A DNA stretch of 57,948 nt from an uncultured Fibrobacter sp. (lineage in GTDB: Bacteria; Fibrobacterota; Fibrobacteria; Fibrobacterales; Fibrobacteraceae), in contig CAMKMX010000015.1 of the NCBI GenBank assembly GCA_946414025.1, forward strand, positions 1 to 57,948. Reading direction: 5' to 3'. Position numbers and translations under genes: made by a program. The notes beneath the pieces were generated by a model, which worked only from the letters and a program-made list of their open reading frames with translations, was not told where the DNA came from and searched no databases. Below, piece by piece: positions 1-8,286 of the stretch. How positions within the stretch are numbered: position 1 is the stretch's first letter; the number at the start of each line of letters is the position of its first letter.

Positions 1-53
1 GCGAGGATTTCAGCGAGATCTTCTTGAGTTCCGAATTTGAGATTTTGAGACAT
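1..53 (-). CDS. 5' end of an unidentified CDS, cut by the window edge
   Basis: An ATG at 51-53 on the minus strand opens a frame that runs off the left edge. Only about 17 residues are visible, beginning MSQNLKFGTQEDLAEIL. It lies downstream of cmk in the same direction. In many bacteria the gene after cmk is rpsA (ribosomal protein S1), so rpsA is the contextual guess, but the visible residues are not diagnostic. A weak purine-rich stretch precedes the start. A 136-bp gap containing heptad repeats separates it from cmk. Confidence 0.4.
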   Translation of the reverse strand, partial: MSQNLKFGTQEDLAEIL

Positions 54-83
54 ATGATTTTTCTTTTTAGCGGGAAACACATT

Positions 84-150
84 TAGGATTTAGGGGCTAG
101 GATCTAGGGGCTAGGGGCCGCAATCTAGAAGCTAGAGTCTTTGTCAAAAA
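84..150. repeat. Heptad-period intergenic repeat tract (CTAGNNN type)
   Basis: Read on the plus strand, the tract divides into 7-base units such as TTAGGAT, TTAGGGG, CTAGGAT, CTAGGGG, CTAGGGG, then, after one irregular unit, CTAGAAG and CTAGAGT. It lies between cmk and the left-edge CDS and carries no ORF. The same units recur at several other intergenic sites in the window. Confidence 0.8.
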
Positions 151-189
151 ATGATGTTCTCCCGTTTGTTGTGGTTAAAAGACTCGGGG

Positions 190-861
190 CTACGCCACTA
201 CACCTACGTAGTCGAGAATCTTTTGCACCTGTTGTTGGATTGAGATGTGTGTAGTGTCAATTTCGATAGCGTCGTCCGCCTTCTTGAGGGGGGCGTTTGC
301 GCGGGAGGAGTCCAGGCGGTCGCGTTCGACCAGGTTGTTGAGGACTTCTTCGAGCGTCACCTTCTCGCCCTTTTCAAGGAGTTCCTTGTAGCGGCGTTCG
401 GCGCGGACTTTCACGTCCGTCACCATGAAAAACTTGTACTTGGCGTCGGGGAAAACGACGGTTCCGATGTCGCGGCCGTCCAGGATGCAGCTCTGCTTCT
501 TGCCAATTTCGCGCTGCTTTTCAGTCATGGCGGCGCGGACTGACGGGAGGGCGCAGTAGATGCTCACGTTGCTCGACACCTTCATGCCGCGGATTTCGCT
601 TTCGCGGCTCACACCGTTAATGAGAATATGGTTTTCGGAGTCGAACCCGAGGTCAAGGTTCTTGAGCAGTTCGTCCATGGCAGGACCTTCTTCGGCCGCA
701 AGTCCCTTGTCGAGGGCTGCAAGCGTCACGGCGCGGTACATAGCGCCGGTATCCAGATAGGTAATGCCGAGGGTCTTTGCCACGAGCTTGGCGGTGGTAC
801 TCTTACCGGTACCCGAACCGCCATCGAGGGCTATCACGAAATTCTCGCCACTTTTGGTCAT
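190..861 (-). CDS. cmk: Cytidylate kinase
   Basis: Phosphorylates CMP and dCMP with ATP in the cytoplasm, feeding CTP and dCTP synthesis. The product is 223 aa, normal for bacterial CMP kinase. A P-loop GGSGTGKST lies at residues 14-22, followed by the family motif YLDTGAMYRA near residue 40 and LDGRDIGTVVFPDA near residue 135. I start at the ATG at 859-861, which places the P-loop at the usual distance from the N-terminus. The longer open frame to 891 adds an atypical hydrophobic lead. The gene is probably cotranscribed with the left-edge CDS. Identification is firm. Confidence 0.96.
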   Translation of the reverse strand: MTKSGENFVIALDGGSGTGKSTTAKLVAKTLGITYLDTGAMYRAVTLAALDKGLAAEEGPAMDELLKNLDLGFDSENHILINGVSRESEIRGMKVSSNVSIYCALPSVRAAMTEKQREIGKKQSCILDGRDIGTVVFPDAKYKFFMVTDVKVRAERRYKELLEKGEKVTLEEVLNNLVERDRLDSSRANAPLKKADDAIEIDTTHISIQQQVQKILDYVGVVA

Positions 862-924
862 AAGTGGGGCGAAATATAGAAAAAAAGGCACTTTTGCTTA
901 TAACCTTTGCGATATTCTCATTCA

Positions 925-1336
925 TTTTTGGATTAAATGCCAAAAATGGAGGAAACGCACAAAGTTCCAGGTCTTGTACTCCCTGATTTCGGTGCCGATG
1001 CCGGTGTAGTGCGTCACTTTGAGCGAATCCCAGCTTGCCGTGGTAGCCGACTTTGTCAGGAACGTCTTGGAGATGCGTCTGCCCAACCCGTCGTACATCA
1101 TCGAAAGGCGGGCGGTGTCGCTGGAACTTCCCGTATTCTTCTGCGGAGGATATTGTGTGAACTCGATAGGCATACCTCTCCAAGCATAGGAAATTTTCAG
1201 ACTTTTGGAGTTGCACAAAGCGCAATACACTACGATTCGGCAATAAAAATGCACAAGTGCATTTTTTGAGATTCTCACCTTTCAAGTAATTGTCTTCCGT
1301 CAAATTACCCTCGGAATTGTACACAAAGTCGCCCAA
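925..1336 (-). pseudogene. Decayed Rhs core remnant
   Basis: Two minus-strand frames together carry fragments of the Rhs core seen intact in the larger genes to the right. The first, at about 1275-1336, resembles GDFVYNSEGNL. The second, at about 960-1215, includes SLKISYAWRGMPIEF, YDGLGRRISKTFL and VTHYTGIGTEIRE. A frameshift and a short insertion containing a hairpin separate them. No hyperconserved PxxxxDPxG boundary and no toxin tip remain. It directly follows the last immunity-like gene, so it looks like the eroded stub of a further cassette. It is unlikely to make a functional product. Confidence 0.85.
1244..1266. terminator. Perfect hairpin inside the Rhs remnant
   Basis: An inverted repeat aaaaatgcac / gtgcattttt with a very short spacer. 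Read on either strand it gives a stem flanked by an A-run and a T-run, the form of a bidirectional intrinsic terminator. It could end the leftward toxin operon. It sits in the insertion that splits the Rhs remnant. Confidence 0.5.
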
Positions 1337-1349
1337 TAGTTGCAGTTTG

Positions 1350-1877
1350 CTAGTGAAGGCGCAGTTCTTGTTTTACGTTTCTTTTTTTTGAGTGTTCAGC
1401 AAATACAGAATCCTTATAGGATCTCTTTATCAAAGAATCTCCATCAAATAAGCTTTCAATATAAGCATAATAAAATGAATCTCGCACTAGAGTATCAAAA
1501 ATTACAATTTTTTCCACTCGTTTGTTCTGCTCCAAATAAAGAATTTCTTTTTTTAAATCTAAAGAAGCATCGTGTTTCTTAAAATATTTAAAGGTTTTAC
1601 AGCTTAAGGCATATATTGTTTTTAAAAAATCTTCTGGTCTAATTTTTAAAGATGAAATAGGTTGTACACCAATGGTAAATTTATAAAGAAAACTTGAATC
1701 AGAAAAACACGAAACACTATACACTGAGTACATTCCGCAATCATATTCAACTTCTTTCAAAAGACTTGATGTTTGTCCCGTTGTATCATAATCAGAATAA
1801 CGGCAAGCCACATTCTTTTGAGCAAAACAGAGGCTTGTCAAAAAAAAAATTATCAAATATGTTTTACTCATCATCAT
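1350..1877 (-). CDS. Secreted protein, candidate immunity to the HExxH Rhs tip
   Basis: The 175-aa product begins with a clear Sec signal peptide (MMMSKTYLIIFFLTSLCFAQ) and has no recognised domain. The mature part is rich in Tyr, Ser and Lys, with a few cysteines. The first of three consecutive ATGs overlaps the 3' end of the upstream Rhs gene, and an AAAGGAG-like site lies inside that gene, so translation is probably coupled. Position directly behind a toxin tip is the standard place for cognate immunity in polymorphic toxin loci. Immunity function is inferred from position only. The coding region is markedly AT-rich compared with the Rhs core. Confidence 0.65.
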   Translation of the reverse strand: MMMSKTYLIIFFLTSLCFAQKNVACRYSDYDTTGQTSSLLKEVEYDCGMYSVYSVSCFSDSSFLYKFTIGVQPISSLKIRPEDFLKTIYALSCKTFKYFKKHDASLDLKKEILYLEQNKRVEKIVIFDTLVRDSFYYAYIESLFDGDSLIKRSYKDSVFAEHSKKRNVKQELRLH

Positions 1878-3924
1878 AAACCCCCATCTCCTTTGCTGAA
1901 TTGTAATCATCTAAGTAAATTTTATCTGGTTCGGGCTCATCAGCCATCTTCTTTAAGTTGTCCAAAAATTCCTTTTCTGTTTTTACATTTCCAACATCGT
2001 TATGACCAGCCTTCATATGAGTATATGGATGATTTAATTCATGACCTGCGGTAATGTAGGTTATAATGGACAGATCCGTGCCATCTGCATTCTTATCCAC
2101 AGGAAAATACACATCATACGTCTTTTTAAAACCAGGTTTATTATGAGCACTAGGTTCAATTTTTGAAATTCTTACAGGTTTTATATTAAAATAACGATCA
2201 GGATCATCATGAGCTCTAGTCATGTTAATTTTTAATGTTTTACTACCATTAAAATTTGTTGATTTCATATACTCAAACAATTGATTGCCATAATCATTAA
2301 ACACATTTCCATCCGGATCCACCCCGTTCACCGGATTCACGCCATTCCCGGCGTACAGATACGGGCTGCTGAATTGTCTCTTCGGGTCAACGGAAATCCA
2401 CAACCCCAGCATTAAATCAAGATATCTTGCTCCCCAATAACCGAGTTCGGTTTCATCATCCAATTCCTTGCCAGTAAAGTTTTCTGTAACTTTATCTGTT
2501 GAAACAGTCAAATCAATTTTTTCCCCATAACTTCTATAATCGTAAGCATATTGCAACTCAGGCGGGCCAGCTGTTGTTCCCGTAGTGCGATAGACAGCCA
2601 TTGTGGAGCCAAGATGGTTTTTCAGATACCACTCAAAAGCAAGAGAACTCTCCGTAACATATTCCGCACGATCAATTCCATACCTACCCAAGCCTTGCGG
2701 CATGTTCACGACGACTTTCGTTTCCGAGGCGGAATCTGCAAATTCTTCGCGAACTTCCGTTCCGATGCCGGTGTAGTGCGTCACCTTGACCGAATCCCAT
2801 TCGCCACCGCTCACTTTGCGAGTGAGTGTCTTGGAGATACGGCGGCCAGCCCCGTCATACTTCATCACGAGTTTCAGCGAATCCCCGCCATCCGTCTTGC
2901 GGACAAACTCCACTGGCATTCCACGCCAGTCATAGGCGATTCTCATCTGCTTCGACTTGTCTTCAACAAGATTACCATCCCGGTCATAGGCAAAATTGTC
3001 GTTTGCACTCATCGTGCGGTAACTTGTAGAGCCACCCATATTGTCAGCAACAGATTTTAATTTATTCGTGCCGCCGTAGTAAGAATATTCGCCACCGTTG
3101 GAACTGTCCGCCCTATCATAGCGGCGCTGGGCTGCGATTCGGCCCTGGGCGTCATAGGCAAAGCTTTCGTCGAAATAATCCTGGTCAAAATCGTCAGTCT
3201 TTGTCAACCTGTTCAGTTGGTCATAAGTATAGGCGACGTTGCGGATCTGCACAAAATTTCTGTTGTCATGCAGCAACCGATGCGCCATATAGCTTATGTT
3301 GCCGTTATATTGAGGGGTACATTCATCGTCACCGCAGTCCTCGTAGTAGAGTGTCTCGGAATAAAGGGGCGCGGATTCCGGCTCGGGGGCCGGAATGACG
3401 TTTGGAGAATACGTGTATTTGGCAGACTTCACCGCACCGCTGATGTGGTAGGTGTAGGTCAGCGAGAGCGAGTTACCCATGGACACGGTTTTTACTTCGC
3501 CCGTCGGGTAGTAGGTGTAATGGGCCAGCAAGGTTTCATTGCCGGAGCCGTTCTTCGAGAACACGCTGTCCACGCGGCCCAGGCGGTCGTAGGTATACCG
3601 TTCCACAATTTTTCGACTTGCCCCGCCACCATCCACTCCGTAGGGGTATTTTGTCGTCCTCGTCACCTTGCCGCCGAGATCGTATTCCGTCTCCACGGCG
3701 AGCATTTTCAGGCTGTCCGCAGGTGCTGTCGGGTCGTAGGCGTAGGTCGCCGTCACTCGCCCGTACTTGTCGTAGGCGTTTGCAGTCGACACCCGCATCA
3801 CGTTGCCACCATTGGCGAACACGTCGGAGACCACCGCCACCGTGCGGGTCCTGCCGTACCTGAAGGCGTCGGCCTGGACTGTCGCAGGGTAAAGCGACAC
3901 GCCCAAGGTGTCCCTGGCGGGCAC
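1864..3924 (-). CDS. Truncated Rhs protein with an HExxH metallopeptidase-like C-terminal tip (cassette D)
   Basis: A 686-aa Rhs fragment with no signal peptide. Residues 1-535 carry YD-type repeats and the Rhs core, including LPQGLGRYGI-like, YLKNHLGSTMAVYR and ELGYWGARYLDLMLGLW, ending at NPVNGVDPDG near residue 537. The remaining ~150 residues form a distinct AT-rich tip. It contains HELNHPYTH near residue 626, an HExxH zinc-peptidase motif, followed by a further His in KAGHND. The start is a GTG (3922-3924). The frame stays open upstream and shows a junction fusing NCVPNE-like and RTFYDR segments that are far apart in the full-length gene, so an internal deletion created this orphan. A protease toxin is plausible but its substrate is unknown. 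Confidence 0.8.
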   Translation of the reverse strand: MPARDTLGVSLYPATVQADAFRYGRTRTVAVVSDVFANGGNVMRVSTANAYDKYGRVTATYAYDPTAPADSLKMLAVETEYDLGGKVTRTTKYPYGVDGGGASRKIVERYTYDRLGRVDSVFSKNGSGNETLLAHYTYYPTGEVKTVSMGNSLSLTYTYHISGAVKSAKYTYSPNVIPAPEPESAPLYSETLYYEDCGDDECTPQYNGNISYMAHRLLHDNRNFVQIRNVAYTYDQLNRLTKTDDFDQDYFDESFAYDAQGRIAAQRRYDRADSSNGGEYSYYGGTNKLKSVADNMGGSTSYRTMSANDNFAYDRDGNLVEDKSKQMRIAYDWRGMPVEFVRKTDGGDSLKLVMKYDGAGRRISKTLTRKVSGGEWDSVKVTHYTGIGTEVREEFADSASETKVVVNMPQGLGRYGIDRAEYVTESSLAFEWYLKNHLGSTMAVYRTTGTTAGPPELQYAYDYRSYGEKIDLTVSTDKVTENFTGKELDDETELGYWGARYLDLMLGLWISVDPKRQFSSPYLYAGNGVNPVNGVDPDGNVFNDYGNQLFEYMKSTNFNGSKTLKINMTRAHDDPDRYFNIKPVRISKIEPSAHNKPGFKKTYDVYFPVDKNADGTDLSIITYITAGHELNHPYTHMKAGHNDVGNVKTEKEFLDNLKKMADEPEPDKIYLDDYNSAKEMGVYDDE
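2905..3592 (-). repeat. Rhs core duplicate, copy 1 (matches 6661-7348)
   Basis: By direct reading this ~688-bp stretch matches 6661-7348 at a constant offset of 3756 bases with no difference noticed. Divergence begins sharply at both ends. It encodes the same Rhs core segment in cassettes D and B. Such identity suggests recent duplication or gene conversion. Confidence 0.85.
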
Positions 3925-3983
3925 ACGGTCGTAGAACGTGCGGGGTTCATTCGGAACACAATGAAAGCGGGAGCATTCGCCAT

Positions 3984-4373
3984 TTACAACACATTTCCCA
4001 AATAAATAAAATACAGCAAAACAACAATAAAAAACAGCGCTATGTAAACCAAAATAGATTTAGCAATATAAAGTACAAAAATTCTACCTTTACCTTCAGG
4101 TCTCATAAATATCTTTACGAAGAAGAAGCCCCAAATCCATCCAACAACATGCCCAGCAATAATAAACAAGAAAAAAACACGTTCATTCATTATTGATGAA
4201 AATCTTAAAAAATTCAACAAAAAAATCGTTGGAACATACCCACATACCCCTCCCCAAGGATCAACAAATATTGAATCATTCAAAGAAACGTACAAGGGAA
4301 GCGTCATAACAGCATTATAAACGAACGCAAATCCCAGCAGAAAATACAAAAAAAGCATTTTTTTCATGTTCAT
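3984..4373 (-). CDS. Small integral membrane protein, candidate immunity to cassette C
   Basis: A 129-aa, very hydrophobic protein with about four predicted membrane segments: near residues 4-24, 48-60 (weaker), 66-88 and 100-125. It has short charged loops and no recognised family. Its ATG lies one base past the stop of the upstream truncated Rhs/tip gene, so the two are probably translated together. Multi-span immunity proteins are known for toxins that act on or at the inner membrane, so the partner tip may be membrane-active or periplasmic; this is an inference. The DNA is AT-rich. Confidence 0.65.
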   Translation of the reverse strand: MNMKKMLFLYFLLGFAFVYNAVMTLPLYVSLNDSIFVDPWGGVCGYVPTIFLLNFLRFSSIMNERVFFLFIIAGHVVGWIWGFFFVKIFMRPEGKGRIFVLYIAKSILVYIALFFIVVLLYFIYLGNVL

Positions 4374-4374
4374 T

Positions 4375-5061
4375 CTATTCGATTTCTATCGGACCAATGT
4401 CAACATTCCCATCTGGAATATAGTCTGGTTCAATATACTCCACACCAAACCCAGAACCATTCAGTTCATCAGGAGTATCTAACTCTGGAACCAACGGAGC
4501 CCATTGATATGGCTTGTCACTCCACAACTGGGGAACTCCAACTTGATCAGGATTTCGATTATAAAAATCACGACGAGCTTGTTCTTTCTCTATATAGGTT
4601 TGCAAAACTTTTCGAATAGTCCCGTTCTGATACAAATTGTCTTCATTGGGCAATGATTCCCATTGATGATAAATATAACGCTGCGAGTATAGTAAAGACT
4701 CTTCATTAATTCCAGCAGCAACAACGGTTATTCTTCCAATTCTTGTAATCTCACCAACAATTCTTGAAAAAGCATTAAAGAAATTAAATGTATTGAAATA
4801 TTCTGTTTTTACATACCGCCAAATATTTCCTTCTTCATCATATCCATTAATCGGATTGATTGGACCGTATGAATAACTGTTGTAAAATTCCTTATGACCA
4901 TCAACGCTTGTCCACATTCCCAGCATCAAATCAAGATATCTCGCCCCCCAGTAGCCGAGTTCGGTTTCATCATCCAGTTCTTTTCCTGTAAAGTTCTCGG
5001 TAACCTTATCGGTTAACTCGGTTAAGTTTATCTTGTATAGTCCAAACTTTACAATCATCAT
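4375..5061 (-). CDS. Severely truncated Rhs with an unrecognised C-terminal tip (cassette C)
   Basis: 228 aa. Only the last ~55 residues of the Rhs core remain (LTDKVTENFTGKELDDE, ELGYWGARYLDLMLGMW), up to a boundary variant NPINGYDEEG near residue 72. The following ~155 residues form an unrecognised tip rich in Tyr, Trp, Asn and acidic residues, ending in a Pro/Asp-rich tail. No catalytic motif is evident. There is no signal peptide. The ATG start overlaps the TGA stop of the preceding immunity-like gene (ATGA), so an immunity gene of one cassette drives translation of the next tip. It could be a silent reserve tip rather than an expressed toxin. Confidence 0.7.
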   Translation of the reverse strand: MMIVKFGLYKINLTELTDKVTENFTGKELDDETELGYWGARYLDLMLGMWTSVDGHKEFYNSYSYGPINPINGYDEEGNIWRYVKTEYFNTFNFFNAFSRIVGEITRIGRITVVAAGINEESLLYSQRYIYHQWESLPNEDNLYQNGTIRKVLQTYIEKEQARRDFYNRNPDQVGVPQLWSDKPYQWAPLVPELDTPDELNGSGFGVEYIEPDYIPDGNVDIGPIEIE

Positions 5062-5546
5062 TTATCTCCACCACTTTTTTTTTCTATAACAGACATTGTT
5101 TTCAAATTTACCAGATATTCTCCGCCTCCGCCCCCACGAATCATTCCTTTCCCTCGTTTTTTTGAGGAATTATCAAACACACCGCTTTTTTTCATGTAAT
5201 ATTCATTTTCATTTGGTCCAATACAAATATAAAGAACTTCTGAATTTAATTTATAAATATAAACAGATTCTAAAAAAGGATCCTTATCTAAAACTCCTGG
5301 AACATTAGAAACAATCATATTTACAGCACGAAGTTCTCTTCCTGATAAAGTATAACCTTTGGCGCTATCCATTGCAAAAAGGCTTTCATGGGCCAATTGA
5401 TAAAGACTTTTATTCGTTCTTTTTTTTGAGATTTTATCAAAATAATCCAAATTAGGATGATTTTGGTAAACTGATCTTTCTTCAGTTTCCAACAACTGAG
5501 CAGAAGAAAAGCCTACAAGAAATAAAAATGCAAGAGTAATTTTCAT
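5058..5546 (-). CDS. Secreted protein, candidate immunity to the DUF4329-like tip
   Basis: 162 aa with a clear Sec signal peptide (MKITLAFLFLVGFSSAQ). The mature part is basic and has a glycine-rich stretch (KKRGKGMIRGGGGGEY) near residues 130-146. No family recognised. It begins 10 bp after the stop of the cassette B Rhs gene. A periplasmic location for the immunity protein would mean the partner toxin acts in the periplasm or is neutralised there. Function is inferred from position. AT-rich coding sequence. Confidence 0.65.
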   Translation of the reverse strand: MKITLAFLFLVGFSSAQLLETEERSVYQNHPNLDYFDKISKKRTNKSLYQLAHESLFAMDSAKGYTLSGRELRAVNMIVSNVPGVLDKDPFLESVYIYKLNSEVLYICIGPNENEYYMKKSGVFDNSSKKRGKGMIRGGGGGEYLVNLKTMSVIEKKSGGDK

Positions 5547-5556
5547 TATTTCATCA

Positions 5557-8286
5557 TCATTCTAAAAGTTCTAAATCAGCATGATATCGTTCATCTATAT
5601 CACTCCATCTGCTTCGAGGATCTGCGGCAATCCCGCTTGTAGGAACCTCTTTAGATGACCCGTCAGAACGATATTCAATTAGTTTTCCATTAGGCACCGC
5701 AACATAAGCAGGCGCATCTATATTTTCTTTATAATAAGGATAAAGATTATAATCACTAGCAACAAATTCTGACTGGAAATCTAATGGCGAAGGATCAAGA
5801 TTTCTAAAACTAGAATAAGATCCATGTGCATGAGCAGATGTTATCAACTGTAATTCAGCATTTCCTGCAACATCCATTACACATTCATCCAAATTAACGT
5901 TTTTAGAGGTGCCGAAAGACGGTGTTACATACGAAAAAGAATTACCCTTTCTATAAATAATAGTACCATATTCTGTTGAAGTCGCTATAGACACACCATT
6001 ATACAACCTAGCAAAATCTTGAGCAGCTGCTTCGGCGGACCCGAAAGGATCTCCAGGAGCCTGACCATTCAAATCTGCAAACCTTACCGGATTATATCCA
6101 TTCCCCATATAAAGATATGGACTCGAGAAGAATCTCTTAGGATCGACAGAAATCCACATACCTAACATAGGATCAAGAAGTCTTGCGCCATGATTAGACA
6201 ACAGTGTTTCATCATCCAGTTCTTTTCCTGTATAGTTTTCGGTAACTTTATCCGTTAATACTGTCAAGTCAATTTTTTCCCCATAACTTCTATAATCGTA
6301 AGCATATTGCAACTCAGGCGAGCCAGCTGTTGTTCCCGTAGTGCGATAGACAGCCATCGTAGAGCCAAGATGATTCTTCAGATACCATTCCGCAGTGTTT
6401 GTGGAATCTGAATAGTTCGCCAATTCTACACCATACCTACCCAAGCCCTGCGGCATGTTGACGACAACTTTCGTTTTCGAGGCGGAATCTGCAAATTCTT
6501 CGCGAACTTCCGTACCGATACCGGTGTAGTGCGTCACCTTGACCGAATCCCAGTTTGTTGCGGATGCGGACTTCGCCAAGAGCATCTTGGAGATGCGGCG
6601 ACCCGACCCATCATACTTCATCACGAGTTTCAGCGAATCCCCGCCATCCGTATTGCGGGCAAACTCCACTGGCATTCCACGCCAGTCATAGGCGATTCTC
6701 ATCTGCTTCGACTTGTCTTCAACAAGATTACCATCCCGGTCATAGGCAAAATTGTCGTTTGCACTCATCGTGCGGTAACTTGTAGAGCCACCCATATTGT
6801 CAGCAACAGATTTTAATTTATTCGTGCCGCCGTAGTAAGAATATTCGCCACCGTTGGAACTGTCCGCCCTATCATAGCGGCGCTGGGCTGCGATTCGGCC
6901 CTGGGCGTCATAGGCAAAGCTTTCGTCGAAATAATCCTGGTCAAAATCGTCAGTCTTTGTCAACCTGTTCAGTTGGTCATAAGTATAGGCGACGTTGCGG
7001 ATCTGCACAAAATTTCTGTTGTCATGCAGCAACCGATGCGCCATATAGCTTATGTTGCCGTTATATTGAGGGGTACATTCATCGTCACCGCAGTCCTCGT
7101 AGTAGAGTGTCTCGGAATAAAGGGGCGCGGATTCCGGCTCGGGGGCCGGAATGACGTTTGGAGAATACGTGTATTTGGCAGACTTCACCGCACCGCTGAT
7201 GTGGTAGGTGTAGGTCAGCGAGAGCGAGTTACCCATGGACACGGTTTTTACTTCGCCCGTCGGGTAGTAGGTGTAATGGGCCAGCAAGGTTTCATTGCCG
7301 GAGCCGTTCTTCGAGAACACGCTGTCCACGCGGCCCAGGCGGTCGTAGGTGTAACGTTCCTCAATCTTGCGGCTTGTGCCACCGGCGTTCACGCCATAGG
7401 GGTATTTTATCGCCCTCGTCACCTTGCCGCCAAGGTCGTATTCAGTCTCCACGGCAAGCATCTTCAGGCTGTCGGCGGGCATGGTGGGGTCGTAAACGTA
7501 GTTAGCTACTACACGGCCATACTTGTCGTAGGCGTTCGCTGTAGACACTCGGGCCACGTTTCCGCTGTCGTCAACGGACACGTCAGAAATTACCGCCATC
7601 ACCCGGGTCTTGCCATAACCGAATGCGTCGGCCTGGACCGTCGCTGGGTAAAGCACTACACCCAGGGTGTCCCTGGCGGGCATCCTGTCGTAGAACGTGC
7701 GGGTCACGGTGCCGGGCGTGAGGTCGGCTACTGTCGGGCTGAATCGGTTCTGCACATCCATAAAATAAGCCCTGGCGGAGCCGCTGTCAAGCGACGATTT
7801 CCATTCACCCGTGTAAACGGCCCTGTCAAGGTTATCGTAGCCGACGACGGAGAACGCACCGGAATCTATCTGTCTCTGTGTCTGGGTGGCGCGAACACGA
7901 CCCATAAGATCGTAGTAGGTCCGCGACTCTCCTGCGTCGGGTTCCAGGCTCCTGACGACACGGCTCTGGGCATCGTAGCCGTATTCGTTCGGAATCACGC
8001 AGTTTGCAGGTCTGGGCGTATAGCCGCAACTCATTGGCGGGTGCGACTTGACCACGTTTCCGCGGGCATCCAGTTCGTTCACGCTGCGGGCGAGCAACTT
8101 GCCCGTACTGTCCAGCGATCCGCTCACGATCACGCGGCCCTCGCCATCGTATGCCATCACGAGTTTCATGGAACCACACACGATCTGTTCGTGTATGTCG
8201 ATGCAGGCATCGTTACGCGTAAATTCGACAGGCATACCTCTCCAATCATAGGAAATTTTCAGCGACTTAAACTTATCTACAATCAA
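5557..8286 (-). CDS. Truncated, rearranged Rhs protein with a DUF4329-like tip (cassette B)
   Basis: 909 aa without a signal peptide. The first ~40 residues (SLKISYDWRGMPVEF) belong near the C-terminal core. They are then fused to EGRVIVSGSLDSTG, which lies much further upstream in the full-length gene, so the N-terminus is a recombination product. Rhs repeats and core follow to about residue 740 (boundary FADLNGQ). The tip (about 741-909) starts DPFGSAEAAAQDFARLYN and contains EYGTIIYRKG and a SAHAHGSY motif near residue 817. This matches the layout of DUF4329 domains, which carry a His-x-His-Gly signature. Enzymatic activity is unproven for this family to my knowledge. Confidence 0.8.
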   Translation of the reverse strand: MIVDKFKSLKISYDWRGMPVEFTRNDACIDIHEQIVCGSMKLVMAYDGEGRVIVSGSLDSTGKLLARSVNELDARGNVVKSHPPMSCGYTPRPANCVIPNEYGYDAQSRVVRSLEPDAGESRTYYDLMGRVRATQTQRQIDSGAFSVVGYDNLDRAVYTGEWKSSLDSGSARAYFMDVQNRFSPTVADLTPGTVTRTFYDRMPARDTLGVVLYPATVQADAFGYGKTRVMAVISDVSVDDSGNVARVSTANAYDKYGRVVANYVYDPTMPADSLKMLAVETEYDLGGKVTRAIKYPYGVNAGGTSRKIEERYTYDRLGRVDSVFSKNGSGNETLLAHYTYYPTGEVKTVSMGNSLSLTYTYHISGAVKSAKYTYSPNVIPAPEPESAPLYSETLYYEDCGDDECTPQYNGNISYMAHRLLHDNRNFVQIRNVAYTYDQLNRLTKTDDFDQDYFDESFAYDAQGRIAAQRRYDRADSSNGGEYSYYGGTNKLKSVADNMGGSTSYRTMSANDNFAYDRDGNLVEDKSKQMRIAYDWRGMPVEFARNTDGGDSLKLVMKYDGSGRRISKMLLAKSASATNWDSVKVTHYTGIGTEVREEFADSASKTKVVVNMPQGLGRYGVELANYSDSTNTAEWYLKNHLGSTMAVYRTTGTTAGSPELQYAYDYRSYGEKIDLTVLTDKVTENYTGKELDDETLLSNHGARLLDPMLGMWISVDPKRFFSSPYLYMGNGYNPVRFADLNGQAPGDPFGSAEAAAQDFARLYNGVSIATSTEYGTIIYRKGNSFSYVTPSFGTSKNVNLDECVMDVAGNAELQLITSAHAHGSYSSFRNLDPSPLDFQSEFVASDYNLYPYYKENIDAPAYVAVPNGKLIEYRSDGSSKEVPTSGIAADPRSRWSDIDERYHADLELLE
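6661..7348 (-). repeat. Rhs core duplicate, copy 2 (matches 2905-3592)
   Basis: Second copy of the ~688-bp block described at 2905-3592. The identical part ends within the Rhs repeat coding DNA on both sides. Flanking regions are still homologous but diverged. Confidence 0.85.

Noticed and set aside
803..1336. 177-aa and 118-aa ORFs as separate genes left of cassette D
   Set aside because: Both are pieces of one frameshifted Rhs core remnant; neither has a plausible start or complete domain.
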